A stretch of DNA of 62,444 bases, from the NCBI RefSeq assembly GCF_900169785.1, contig NZ_FWER01000028.1:155-62598 (forward strand), given 5' to 3'. Source of the stretch: Rhizobium sullae (GTDB taxonomy: Bacteria; Pseudomonadota; Alphaproteobacteria; Rhizobiales; Rhizobiaceae). Positions 24,897-33,696 of this stretch are shown here, piece after piece. The position numbers and the translations under genes are program-made. Each line of letters opens with the position of its first letter. The first letter of the stretch is position 1. The notes under the pieces were generated by a model. That model worked only from the letters and a program-made list of their open reading frames with translations, was not told the origin of the DNA and ran no database searches.

Positions 24897-26519
24897 TTAT
24901 GTGTTCAGATCGCGCCCGCGCGTCTCTGGCAGAAGAAGCGCACCGATCACCGCCGTCAAACCGGCAAAGGCGACCGTGTACCAGAGGCCGCCGAAGATGT
25001 TTCCTGTCGTAAGCACTACTGCCGTTGCCACGAAAGGCGCAAATCCGCCGATCCATCCATTGCCGAGTTGCAGGGCAACCGAAACACCGCTGTAGCGTAT
25101 GCGAACGGGAAAGAGTTCGACCAGAAGAGCCCCGAGTGGTCCATAGACCATTGTCGCCAGGAAAACCAAGGCAAAGAGGACCAGGACAACCATCGGACCA
25201 TTCGGCTGGACCGGGGCCTTTGCCGCCGGCATCCCCACTTGCGTCAGGGCGTCAACGAGCTCGCCCTCATTCAGGGATTTCCCCTTACCGCCATTGATCT
25301 GGATTCGGAGAGGCTCGCCGTCAATCTTCACAATGTAGGGAACGGCACGCCCAGTCAGCGACGCCTTCATTTTTTGGCATTCCGTCGTTGCCTGCGGTCG
25401 GAAAAGTTGTCCGATAAAGGACTGATCGTGGTCGCAGTCATTGCCCGCCAGCACCACGGATGTTTTGGCGCGGAACTCCGTCAGCGCAGGATTGCCATAG
25501 GTCGCGAGCGCTTGGAAAAGTGGCATGATCAGCAGGGCCGATAAGGCACATCCCGTCACGACGATCCACTTGCGTCCGATCCTGTCGGAAAGCCAGCCGA
25601 AGAATAGGAAGAACGGCGTGCCGAGTGTGAGCGCCACGAGAAGGTAGAAGTTCGCCTGATCATGAGTCATCTTGAGGATGGTGGTCATGAAATACAGGCT
25701 GTAGAAATGGCCCGTGTACCAAATGACCGCCTGCCCCGCGACGACGCCGAAGATCGCCACCAGCACGAGGCGCAGGTTTCTGCCGTCACCGAACGTCTCG
25801 GCGATCGGGTTCTTCGAACCTTTTCCTTGCGCCTTCATTTCCTGAAAGACCGGCGACTCATGCAGCTTGAGGCGGATGTAGAGCGACAAAACCAAAAGCA
25901 GGATCGAACCGATGAAGGGTATGCGCCATCCCCAACTGGCAAAATCCTCAGCCGATAGCAGGGACCGGCAAAGAACGATCACAATGAGCGACAGGAACAG
26001 GCCAAGCGTTGCGGTGATCTGGATCCAGCTTGTCGTGAGACCCCGCCGATTGAGGTCAGAATGCTCCGCAACATAGGTCACCGCGCCCCCAAACTCGCCG
26101 CCGACAGCCAAGCCCTGCAGCAGGCGCAGCCCCACCAGCAAAGCAGGCGCCGCCCAGCCGATGGACTCGTAAGTCGGCAACAGACCGATGGCGGCCGTGG
26201 CAAGCCCCATGACCAGCATGGTCACGAGGAAGGTTTTCTTCCGGCCGACAAGGTCACCGAGCCTGCCAAAGACGATTGCGCCAAAGGGTCGAAGGACGAA
26301 GCCCGCGCCGAAGGTCGCCAAGGCCGCGAGCAACGCCGCCGTTTCGTTGCCCTTCGGGAAGAACAGCGTACTGAAGAAGGCGGCAAGGGAGCCGTAGATA
26401 AAGAAGTCGTACCATTCGAAAACGGTCCCGAGCGCGGCCGCAAATACGGTCCGTTTCGTGTTGCGGTCCAGATCGCGCGCTTGTGATGTGACCCGTGAAG
26501 TCACCTCTTGAACAGACAT
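24897..26519 (-). CDS. MFS transporter, metabolite:H+ symporter (MHS) family
   Basis: This 540-residue inner-membrane carrier has about 12 helices. The family signature is clear: FEWYDFFIYGSLAAFFSTLFFP near residue 30, RPFGAIVFGRLGDLVGRKKT as the loop 2-3 motif, and RLLQGLAVGGEFGGAVTYVAEH. A hydrophilic insert of roughly 100 residues interrupts the second half (about 370-455). Such symporters import organic acids, osmolytes or aromatic acids with protons. The gene is 13 bases downstream of the alpha/beta hydrolase on the same strand and so shares its sigma-54 promoter. The likely job is uptake of the hydrolase substrate. Confidence 0.9.
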   Translation of the reverse strand: MSVQEVTSRVTSQARDLDRNTKRTVFAAALGTVFEWYDFFIYGSLAAFFSTLFFPKGNETAALLAALATFGAGFVLRPFGAIVFGRLGDLVGRKKTFLVTMLVMGLATAAIGLLPTYESIGWAAPALLVGLRLLQGLAVGGEFGGAVTYVAEHSDLNRRGLTTSWIQITATLGLFLSLIVIVLCRSLLSAEDFASWGWRIPFIGSILLLVLSLYIRLKLHESPVFQEMKAQGKGSKNPIAETFGDGRNLRLVLVAIFGVVAGQAVIWYTGHFYSLYFMTTILKMTHDQANFYLLVALTLGTPFFLFFGWLSDRIGRKWIVVTGCALSALLIMPLFQALATYGNPALTEFRAKTSVVLAGNDCDHDQSFIGQLFRPQATTECQKMKASLTGRAVPYIVKIDGEPLRIQINGGKGKSLNEGELVDALTQVGMPAAKAPVQPNGPMVVLVLFALVFLATMVYGPLGALLVELFPVRIRYSGVSVALQLGNGWIGGFAPFVATAVVLTTGNIFGGLWYTVAFAGLTAVIGALLLPETRGRDLNT

Positions 26520-26532
26520 GTGAGCCTCCCAG

Positions 26533-27363
26533 TCAAACGGCTTGACGCGAGAGGCCTGCGCCACTCGACCGAAAAGAACGAGGATCGCAGTCCCCGAGAA
26601 AGCTCTCGAGGACATGGTTGAAGGCCTGAGGCTGCTCGAGCATCGGGAAATGACCCGCGTCCGCAATAACCTCAAGGCGGCCTTCCGGAATCCCCTCTGC
26701 GAGGATAACGGATTCGCCAGGTGGCGTGATGATGTCCTCATTCCCGACCACGACCAGCGTGGGGACGCCGATATCGCGAAGATTGGCCCGGCTGTCCGAG
26801 GCATTGAGCGAGGCAATCGCCTCCCGCGCCACGAAGGCCGGCGTCTGCGCGACCTCTTGTCTGGCAAATTCGACGAGTTCGCGGCTTGCCGAACTGCCGA
26901 ACGACCGGTCGATGACATTCTGGCTTGCCTGGACAACGCCGAGGTCATCAATTGCCATGAGCACATTGTCGACGTTGACATCCTCTCCAAGTCCGTGGGG
27001 TGTGGCCCCGACCAGGACGAGCGCGCGGACACGCTCGGGGTGGGAAAGGGTGAAGCTCTGCACCACGGTTCCGCCCATCGAGAGACCGACGAGAATGGCC
27101 TCGTCGATTTCGAGTGCGCGATAGACCGCCAGGATGTCATTCGCGAAGGCCGGGATCGTGTAGCTGCGTCCGTCTGGTCGTGGCGATACACCGTGTCCTG
27201 GAAGATTGATGCGGATGACCCTGTAACGGGACGAGAACGCCTCAACTTGCTCCCGCCAAAATTCGGCGGTGGTCGTGAACCCGTGCACGAACACGAGCGG
27301 CGAACCTGCGCCCGACAGCTGGACAACCGTATCGCCAATCATCATGGTTTCGATATGCATCAT
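26533..27363 (-). CDS. Alpha/beta hydrolase (3-oxoadipate enol-lactonase-like)
   Basis: This 276-residue hydrolase starts at ATG 27363 after AGGGGAG. It has the oxyanion HG motif (VFVHGFTTTAEFW), the nucleophile elbow G-L-S-M-G (LVGLSMGGTVVQ, Ser at about 99), an acidic residue in VVVGNEDIITPP, and the catalytic His in DAGHFPMLEQP. The overall pattern resembles enol-lactonases and C-C bond hydrolases, but substrate cannot be assigned. It is the first gene after a near-consensus sigma-54 promoter and is followed by an MHS transporter. A PAS-containing sigma-54 activator is divergent, so expression is probably induced by a substrate. Confidence 0.85.
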   Translation of the reverse strand: MMHIETMMIGDTVVQLSGAGSPLVFVHGFTTTAEFWREQVEAFSSRYRVIRINLPGHGVSPRPDGRSYTIPAFANDILAVYRALEIDEAILVGLSMGGTVVQSFTLSHPERVRALVLVGATPHGLGEDVNVDNVLMAIDDLGVVQASQNVIDRSFGSSASRELVEFARQEVAQTPAFVAREAIASLNASDSRANLRDIGVPTLVVVGNEDIITPPGESVILAEGIPEGRLEVIADAGHFPMLEQPQAFNHVLESFLGDCDPRSFRSSGAGLSRQAV

Positions 27364-27399
27364 TTCTGCTCCCCTTTCCGGTTTTACACCGGGAGCATC

Positions 27400-27414
27400 G
27401 CAAGGGTCGGGCCA
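27400..27414 (-). promoter_or_regulatory. Sigma-54 promoter (-24/-12) of the hydrolase-MFS operon
   Basis: On the minus strand the sequence is TGGCCCG-ACCC-TTGCG. Against the consensus TGGCACG-N4-TTGCW it keeps the invariant GG and GC with exact spacing and differs at one position in the -24 box. It lies 37 bases upstream of the hydrolase ATG, allowing a leader of about 25 bases. A divergent gene encodes a GAFTGA-containing activator, which makes a chance match unlikely. Confidence 0.82.
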
Positions 27415-27535
27415 GTTCGCGGCGTTCGAGGAGAACATTGATTAATGCGCTGGAAACATGCGTAAATTTCGAGGGGGCTTGGCCCCTCAGAAGGCGTTTA
27501 TACGTCAGCCTCCAGCGCCACACTGTCACCTAAGG

Positions 27536-27563
27536 GAGACATAATTTGTCTCGCTTTAGAGAC
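27536..27563. promoter_or_regulatory. Palindromic candidate activator binding site (UAS)
   Basis: GAGACA and TGTCTC flank a 5-base spacer (27536-27552), and the second arm pairs again with GAGAC at 27559-27563 across six bases. The site is about 120-165 bp upstream of the -24/-12 promoter and just before the activator gene. That position is normal for upstream activator sites bound by Fis-type domains of sigma-54 activators. Confidence 0.55.
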
Positions 27564-27623
27564 GATCAGCCGCTAGTGTACCGGTGACGCAATTCATCGG
27601 GGTTCCAACCAAGGCAGGCTTAG

Positions 27624-28976
27624 ATGACGCTTCCGGAGTGGTTCTCGGGTTCATCGGAAGAAGCTGGGTTTCTTCGGCTTGTGCTCGATCATGTCTCGGA
27701 CTGCCTCGTCGCGGTCGATACTGCCGGAACAATCGTCCTGATCAATGAGCCCTACTGCCGGCTGCTCGGAGGGGAGGCCGATGACTTCCTTGGGCGCCAC
27801 ATAACCGATGTGGTTGGGCCGCAGACTAAGCTTCATTTCGTTGCACGCGGGATCGGCACCCATGTCGGCTATCCGCTCGAGGTGCGGGGCCACAAATTGG
27901 TGACGAAGCAAGTGCCGGTGCACCGGGACGGCAAGATCATCGGCGCCGTCGGCCTTGCCCTCTTTTCCGACTACGATGCCTTGAAGAAGACCTACAGCCG
28001 CATATCGAAGGCGGAACTCGCCATTCCGCATAATCCCAGATCCTGGCAATCGAAGTTCAGCCTGAATGACATCATCGGCACGGGCGAGTTGATGGATTCC
28101 TATCGTGACGCCATCAAGGTGGCCGCTGCCTACGAGCTGCCCGTGATGATTTGTGGCGAGACCGGCGCGGGCAAGGAACTGGCCGCGCATGCGCTTCATG
28201 CACTGTCGGACAGGTGTGCCGGGCCGTTTGTGTGGGTCAACTGCGCGTCCATTCCCAGCGAGCTCATTGAAGCCGAACTCTTCGGTTACGAAGGTGGTGC
28301 TTTCACCGGCGCGCGCAGCCAGGGCAAACCAGGCAAGTTCGAGCTTGCCACAGGCGGCATGCTCTTCCTTGACGAGATCGGCGACATGCCGCTTGCGCTT
28401 CAGGGCAGTCTGCTGCGCGTTCTCCAGATGAACGAAATCGTGCGCGTCGGCGGCACCAATCCGGTCAGCATCGACTTGTGCATAGTCTGCGCGACCAATA
28501 AACCTCTTCTTGACCTGGTGAGAGCGGGCCGCTTTCGTGAGGACCTTTATCACCGGCTGAATGTGCTGTCGATAAACGTCCCTCCCCTGCGAGAAAGAGA
28601 AGACATTCCATATCTTGCCGAGCGCTTGCTTGCGCGCATCGCAGGCCGGCTTGGAAAGCCCACGCCAAACTTGACGGCCCAAGATCGCAAACTACTGCTC
28701 GGATACGCCTGGCCGGGGAACGTGCGCGAGCTGGAAAACGGGCTGACGCGGATGCTCATCACCGGCAAGCTTTCCATTTCTGTTACGGAACCTTCCTCAA
28801 ACCCGGCTCAGCCAGCCCCAACGACGTCTCTCAAACAGAGAATACAATCCCAAACGGACGCGGAGATTCGTACCGCTCTCAAACAAACGCAAGGCAACAA
28901 AAGCCGCGCGGCCGAATTGCTCGGCATCAGCCGTGCACACCTCTATCGCCTTCTCAAGGAGCAAGGCGCCGAATAG
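27624..28976 (+). CDS. Sigma-54-dependent transcriptional activator (PAS-AAA+-Fis)
   Basis: This 450-residue activator has an N-terminal PAS domain (about 10-115, LVAVDTAGTIVLINEPYCRLLG), an AAA+ domain with Walker A GETGAGKE (about 178), the sigma-54-contacting GAFTGA (about 222-227), Walker B MLFLDEIGDM and the arginine finger in FREDLYHRL. The C-terminal Fis-type helix-turn-helix is NKSRAAELLGISRAHLYRLL. All catalytic features are intact. It is divergent from the hydrolase-MFS operon, which has a matching -24/-12 promoter, so that operon is the likely target. The PAS domain probably senses a small metabolite or redox state. Confidence 0.93.
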   Translation: MTLPEWFSGSSEEAGFLRLVLDHVSDCLVAVDTAGTIVLINEPYCRLLGGEADDFLGRHITDVVGPQTKLHFVARGIGTHVGYPLEVRGHKLVTKQVPVHRDGKIIGAVGLALFSDYDALKKTYSRISKAELAIPHNPRSWQSKFSLNDIIGTGELMDSYRDAIKVAAAYELPVMICGETGAGKELAAHALHALSDRCAGPFVWVNCASIPSELIEAELFGYEGGAFTGARSQGKPGKFELATGGMLFLDEIGDMPLALQGSLLRVLQMNEIVRVGGTNPVSIDLCIVCATNKPLLDLVRAGRFREDLYHRLNVLSINVPPLREREDIPYLAERLLARIAGRLGKPTPNLTAQDRKLLLGYAWPGNVRELENGLTRMLITGKLSISVTEPSSNPAQPAPTTSLKQRIQSQTDAEIRTALKQTQGNKSRAAELLGISRAHLYRLLKEQGAE

Positions 28977-28984
28977 CGTTGCTT

Positions 28985-29330
28985 CTGATCGTGCGTTACA
29001 CAAACAGTGACGATTTTCAGCCTCTGGTGCAGGGCCTTAATCTCGGCCCGCATCTGCACCCCGGCGTCGAGATTGGATGACGGCTCGTCGAACAGAAAGA
29101 CTCGGGGGCGCCCACGATCACGACCGCTGTCTTGAAAGAATGCTGAGGGACCACCGTCAGAGCGCCATAGCGCTTGGTGATATTGCGGATGCCCTTCTCC
29201 GAGCGATGGCACCAACCATGCCTGTCACGTCACGGAGCCCATGGTCAGGCCTTGCATCAAGTAGCCCCGCAGTTTGAAGGCGAAGACGATGACCAGCCCC
29301 AGAAGGTTAATACGGGTATTTGCTGATCGT
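28985..29330 (-). pseudogene. Sugar ABC transporter remnants (permease end + UgpC/MalK-type ATPase)
   Basis: On the minus strand, 29330-29225 reads as the end of a MalG-type permease (GLVIVFAFKLRGYLMQGLTMG). Next comes the start of a MalK/UgpC ATPase (IRNITKRYGAL), then after an internal deletion the D-loop and switch region (RVFLFDEPSSNLDA, QMRAEIKALHQRLK, VCVTHDQ). Walker A and the signature motif are missing and frames shift. The piece is what is left of an uptake operon between the sigma-54 activator and the GMC oxidoreductase. Confidence 0.75.
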
Positions 29331-29377
29331 GACACATACGAGCCCGCACAGTAACACACGGAAGCGGTGGCTGTGGA

Positions 29378-31000
29378 TCAGGCGAGATCCTCTTCCACGA
29401 TCATGGCTGCTCCCTTCGCGGCGATCATGGCCGTCGGAGTGTTCGTATTCCCGGACGTGATTGTAGGCATGATCGATGCGTCGATCACACGAAGCCGATC
29501 GACCCCATGGAATCGAAGGCGATCGTCCACCACGGCCATCGGATCGCTCGCCAATCCCATTTTTGCCGTTCCGACCGGATGGAAGATCGTCGTGCCGATG
29601 TCGCCGGCGGCCTTTGCGAGAGATGCCTCATCGTCGCCCACCGCGCGACCGGGAAGATATTCCTCGGGACGGTAGGGCCGTAGGGTCGGCTGAGCCATGA
29701 GCTTGCGGGTGACGCGGATCGCGTCGGCCGCCACCTGCCGGTCTTCGTCTGTGGAGAGGTAGTTGGGTCTGATCTCCGGTGCTTCGAAAACCGCACTCGA
29801 TTTCAGTCGAACAGTTCCGCGAGACGTCGGTCGCAAATTGCATGCCGCCACAGTGATGGCCGGGAACCGGTGCAGGGGTTCGCCGAATTTTTCCAAGGAC
29901 AGCGGCTGAACGTGGAACTGGATATTGGCACGCTCCTGCCTGGCGTCCGAGCGGGTGAATATCCCCAGCTGCGATGGTGCCATCGTGAGAGGTCCGCGGC
30001 GGCGCAGCGCATAATCGGCTCCCATCCACGCGCGATAAGCCAGCGAGTAATAACTTTCGTTGAGCGTCCGGATACCGTGAACTCTATAGATCGCCCGTTG
30101 CTGGAGGTGGTCTTGGAGGTTTCGCCCGACCCCTTGTCTGTCGAGGCGAACGTCGATGCCAAGCGGCGCGAGCCACTCGCCGGGGCCCACTCCGGAACGG
30201 TGCAGGATTTGCGTCGACCCGATCGATCCGGACGAAAGGATGACCTCGCCACTGGCCCGCACTTGCAAGACTTCGCCTCCGCGCGAGAATTCGACGCCGA
30301 CCGCCCGACCGTTCTCGATGACCAGACGTTCGACGGTGACATGGGTTTCGAGGCGCAGGTTCGGGCGTGACAGCGCAGGTTTGAGGAACCCGCGAGCCGA
30401 CGACCAGCGACGTCCACATTTCTGGTTGACGTGAAAGTAGCCGGTCCCCTCGTTGTCGCCTGTGTTGAAGTCGGGGACGCTTCGAATGCCCATATCGGCG
30501 GCCGCGCTGGCGACCGCGTCCAAAACCTTCCAGGAAATGCGGGGAGCCTCGATCCGCCATCCGCCGCCGGCCCCATGATGTTCAGTTTCTCCGAGGAAAT
30601 GGTCTTCGAAGCGCCTGAAAACCGGCAGGACGTCGTCCCATCCCCAACCGTTCAGTCCCAACTGCCGCCAATGATCGTAGTCTGCGGCCTGACCACGTAT
30701 CGATATCATGGCGTTGATCGCGGACGAACCACCTATCACCTTTCCGCGCGGATAGGCTAAAGCTCGGCCGTTGAGGCCCGGCTCCGCTTCGGTTTTGAAC
30801 AGCCAGTCGGCGCGGGGGTTGCCGATCGCGAACAAGTATCCGACAGGAATATGAAACCAGATCCAGTTGTCCCGGCCGCCGGCCTCCAATAGTAGCACGC
30901 GCTTTCGGCGATCCTCCGAAAGCCGGTTGGCGACGATACAGCCGGCTGTCCCAGCACCCACGACGATATAGTCGTATTCGCCCTCGAGCACTTTCATCAT
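29378..31000 (-). CDS. GMC-family FAD-dependent oxidoreductase (choline dehydrogenase-like)
   Basis: This 540-residue flavoprotein has the N-terminal dinucleotide-binding motif VVGAGTAGCIVANRL, followed by the ribose-binding LLLEAGG and the GMC signature 1 region (YPRGKVIGGSSAINAM). Signature 2-like SSGSIGSTQILHRSGVG lies near residue 270, and the C-terminal active-site segments FHPVGTAKMG (His) and SGNTNTPTAMIA (Asn) are present. It oxidises a primary or secondary alcohol. It is the last gene of the minus-strand operon with the DapA-family lyase and peptide-type importer, so the substrate is probably derived from the imported compound. A 40-base fragment of a close relative occurs at 45453-45500. 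Confidence 0.92.
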   Translation of the reverse strand: MMKVLEGEYDYIVVGAGTAGCIVANRLSEDRRKRVLLLEAGGRDNWIWFHIPVGYLFAIGNPRADWLFKTEAEPGLNGRALAYPRGKVIGGSSAINAMISIRGQAADYDHWRQLGLNGWGWDDVLPVFRRFEDHFLGETEHHGAGGGWRIEAPRISWKVLDAVASAAADMGIRSVPDFNTGDNEGTGYFHVNQKCGRRWSSARGFLKPALSRPNLRLETHVTVERLVIENGRAVGVEFSRGGEVLQVRASGEVILSSGSIGSTQILHRSGVGPGEWLAPLGIDVRLDRQGVGRNLQDHLQQRAIYRVHGIRTLNESYYSLAYRAWMGADYALRRRGPLTMAPSQLGIFTRSDARQERANIQFHVQPLSLEKFGEPLHRFPAITVAACNLRPTSRGTVRLKSSAVFEAPEIRPNYLSTDEDRQVAADAIRVTRKLMAQPTLRPYRPEEYLPGRAVGDDEASLAKAAGDIGTTIFHPVGTAKMGLASDPMAVVDDRLRFHGVDRLRVIDASIMPTITSGNTNTPTAMIAAKGAAMIVEEDLA

Positions 31001-31161
31001 AATTGTCCTCGCTCGCCGTCACTTCATTGCTGAAGGGGAGCCAATCGATGGCTCGCACCGTTCAGGCGAGTGTGCCTGGCGTCTGTCCTGCTTGTTTGTT
31101 CGATGGCCGCCCGAAGAGGCGGGGTGGATGATAGGATCAGGCGTCTGATGAGGTTCGCCCG

Positions 31162-32058
31162 TCAGCGAAGGCCAGAAGGAAGGCCGGCGAGCGCAGCCTC
31201 GACTTTCGCTCTTGCCGACGGCGCGAGAGGCAGGATCGGCCGAGGTGGCTTTGCGTGTATAGCGTGATTGAGCTCGGCTATCGTATAGACCACCCGCAGG
31301 CTTGAGAACTCTTTGAACAGCGACCAGACCGGCTCAAGCGTCGCGTTAAGTCGTCGGGCCTCATCAGCGTCATTTCGTTGCGCCGCACGAACCATCGAGA
31401 GGCAGGTGTGCGGAAATAGGCCCCCCAGGACGCTGTACCAGGTCGATGCGCCGGCGATCAGGCCCTCTACGGAATTCCAATCGCCGCTATAGCCGAGCGA
31501 GAAGCCGTCGCGAACTGCCGCCCTTAGCTCAGCGTGATGCGATTTGATCCCGGCGGGCTCGGGCGCCGGGCTTTTGACGGCCACAATGCGCTCGATCCTG
31601 CTCAGACGACCGATAAGCCCGGACGTGAACTTAAAATGGGTGGTGCCTGGGTTGTCGTATATGCAGAGGGGCAGTCCACTCTCACGTGCGACAGTGGAGA
31701 AATGCTCGAACACCTCGTCGTCGGTCAGTGGTGTGTAGGAGACGGGTGCGAGAAGGCCGGCCGATGCGCCTGCTGACCGTGCGTCCTGAGCCAACCGCAC
31801 CGCGTCGTCCGTTCTGAGCGCGCCGATGCCGGCGATGATCGGTACAGGTCCCGACATATCTGCTGCAGTTTCGATGGCACGACAGCGCTCTTCACGCGAC
31901 AGATACATATAGGTGCCGGTGCTGCCCAGAAGCCCGATGGAGTCAACTCGGGCATCCAGGAGCGGGCTGAGCACTTGACGAAGAGCACCCAGATCTACGC
32001 TGCCGTCGACGTTGGCCGGAGTAATTGGAAAAGCAGAGAGACCGTCTGGATATTTCAT
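31162..32058 (-). CDS. DapA-family lyase/aldolase
   Basis: This 298-residue TIM-barrel enzyme belongs to the dihydrodipicolinate synthase/N-acetylneuraminate lyase superfamily. Visible features are the GSTGTYMYLSREER loop (GxxGE-like region near 45), the catalytic Tyr in CIYDNPGTT (about 138) and the Schiff-base Lys in VAVKSPAPEP (about 166). It condenses or cleaves pyruvate-type keto acids. Biosynthetic DapA usually has TTGE in the N-terminal loop; here it is STGT, and the genomic setting is catabolic, so a degradative role is more likely. It is encoded 18 bases after the ABC ATPase gene. Confidence 0.85.
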   Translation of the reverse strand: MKYPDGLSAFPITPANVDGSVDLGALRQVLSPLLDARVDSIGLLGSTGTYMYLSREERCRAIETAADMSGPVPIIAGIGALRTDDAVRLAQDARSAGASAGLLAPVSYTPLTDDEVFEHFSTVARESGLPLCIYDNPGTTHFKFTSGLIGRLSRIERIVAVKSPAPEPAGIKSHHAELRAAVRDGFSLGYSGDWNSVEGLIAGASTWYSVLGGLFPHTCLSMVRAAQRNDADEARRLNATLEPVWSLFKEFSSLRVVYTIAELNHAIHAKPPRPILPLAPSARAKVEAALAGLPSGLR

Positions 32059-32076
32059 TTCGTAACCCTTTCGAGT

Positions 32077-33696
32077 TCATACCGGAGATGCGCTGGCGAA
32101 TTCGAATGCCTGACCGGGAGCGGCTTCGAACAACGCTTTGGTGTACGGGTCCTTTGGTGTCGCAAAGAGCTCTGCAGTCGGGCCGTGTTCAATCACGCGG
32201 CCGCTTTTCATGACAAGGATACGATCGCAAATCTGAGCTGCGACACGCAGGTCATGTGTGATAAACAACATGGCAAGGTTGAACCTTCGCCGCACGTCTT
32301 CAAGGAGCTCGAGCACCTGCGCCTGAACGGAAACGTCGAGTGCGGAAACGGCCTCGTCGGCGATGAGGATCTCTGGATCCATCGCCAAGGCGCGCGCTAT
32401 GCAGATGCGTTGCCGTTGGCCACCCGAGAATTGATGCGGATAGCGATCTAGCGAGTCGGGTGAAAGACCGACGAGAGACATCAATTCGCGCGCTCGGGCG
32501 CGCGCGTGGTCCGACGTGGCACCGAAATTGATTGGCCCCTCGACGATGGACGCTCCCACGGTGCGGCGTGGATTGAGGGATCGGTATGGGTCCTGGAAGA
32601 CGATCTGACAGCGTTGGCGATGTGCCCGCAAATGCCTTTCAGGAAGATTCGCAATGTCCGCCTCGCCGGTAATGATCGCCCCGGACGTAGGATTGACGAG
32701 CCGCGCAATACAGCGCGCAACGGTTGACTTTCCGGAGCCTGACTCGCCGACAATGCCCAACGTTTCACCGGCTCGCAACCTGAAGTCGACGGAATTCACC
32801 GCATGGACCCCGGCGCCCTCCTTGATCAAACGGGGTGCGCCGTAGAATTTCGAGAGCTTGACCGTCTCCAGTCGGATTGGCCCGGTATTTTCGATTCGGT
32901 TCGGGGGATTGAGTTTCGGGACAGCGTCAATCAGCATCCGGGTGTACGGTTGCGCTGGCGATCTCAACACTTGGGAAGCGCCACCCTGCTCCACCAGTTT
33001 CCCTCTTTGCATAACAACAACGCGGTCAGCGATGTCGGCGACTACACCGAAGTCATGCGTAATGAAAAGCACACCCGTTCCGCGGCGCTGCTGCACCTCC
33101 GCGATAAGCTTGAGGATCTGTGCCTGCGTCGTCACGTCAAGCGCGGTCGTTGGCTCATCGGCGATCAACAACGCGGGATCAAGAATTAGCGCCTGGGCGA
33201 TCATGATGCGCTGGCGCTGACCACCGGAGAGCTGGTGGGGATAGGACGCGTACATTCGTTGCGGATCAGGAAGGTGGACCGCTTCCATGATCGCGAGCAC
33301 TTTCTCTTTTCGCTCAGCGGGATTGAGATCGGTATGGATTCGCAGGACCTCGTCAATTTGCTCGCCGCAAGGGACGACCGGGTTGAGAGCAGTCATTGGC
33401 TCCTGAAAGATCATGGCCATGCGAGTTCCGCGAAGCGCGCGAAGACGCGCGGGGGAGGCCTTGAGCACGTCTTCGCCCTGAAGCAAGATTTCACCTGCTC
33501 CCACCGTCAATCCTTTCGGAAGCAGGCCCATGACAGCGTGCGACGTGACGGACTTGCCCGAACCGGACTCTCCCACGACGCAAACGATTTCTCCTGCCCC
33601 AACCGTGAACGAGATGGCCTCGATCGCATGCGGGCGATCGGCGGACTGCGGCAGTTCAACTGCGAGATTCCTGATTTCAAGTAGCGGCACACTCAT
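32077..33696 (-). CDS. Peptide/nickel-type ABC importer ATPase, fused DppD-DppF form
   Basis: This 539-residue protein carries two complete ABC ATPase domains in tandem. Walker A is seen as GESGSGKSVTS (about residue 40) and GESGSGKSTVA (about 320), the signatures as LSGGQRQRI and FSGGQRQRI, and the Walker B segments as LLIADEPTTALD and ILIADEAVSALD. Fused DppD/DppF or GsiA-type subunits energise importers of dipeptides, glutathione or opine-like solutes. The N-terminal ATG overlaps the stop of the DppC-type permease gene by four bases. The second domain ends with the usual oligopeptide-type C-terminal extension (TKALFEAAPG). Confidence 0.93.
   Translation of the reverse strand: MSVPLLEIRNLAVELPQSADRPHAIEAISFTVGAGEIVCVVGESGSGKSVTSHAVMGLLPKGLTVGAGEILLQGEDVLKASPARLRALRGTRMAMIFQEPMTALNPVVPCGEQIDEVLRIHTDLNPAERKEKVLAIMEAVHLPDPQRMYASYPHQLSGGQRQRIMIAQALILDPALLIADEPTTALDVTTQAQILKLIAEVQQRRGTGVLFITHDFGVVADIADRVVVMQRGKLVEQGGASQVLRSPAQPYTRMLIDAVPKLNPPNRIENTGPIRLETVKLSKFYGAPRLIKEGAGVHAVNSVDFRLRAGETLGIVGESGSGKSTVARCIARLVNPTSGAIITGEADIANLPERHLRAHRQRCQIVFQDPYRSLNPRRTVGASIVEGPINFGATSDHARARARELMSLVGLSPDSLDRYPHQFSGGQRQRICIARALAMDPEILIADEAVSALDVSVQAQVLELLEDVRRRFNLAMLFITHDLRVAAQICDRILVMKSGRVIEHGPTAELFATPKDPYTKALFEAAPGQAFEFASASPV

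Noticed and set aside
24897..27338. A single 813-codon frame running through the hydrolase and MFS genes
   Set aside because: Only its last 540 codons match the MFS family; the front part overlaps the real hydrolase in a different frame and is not protein-like.
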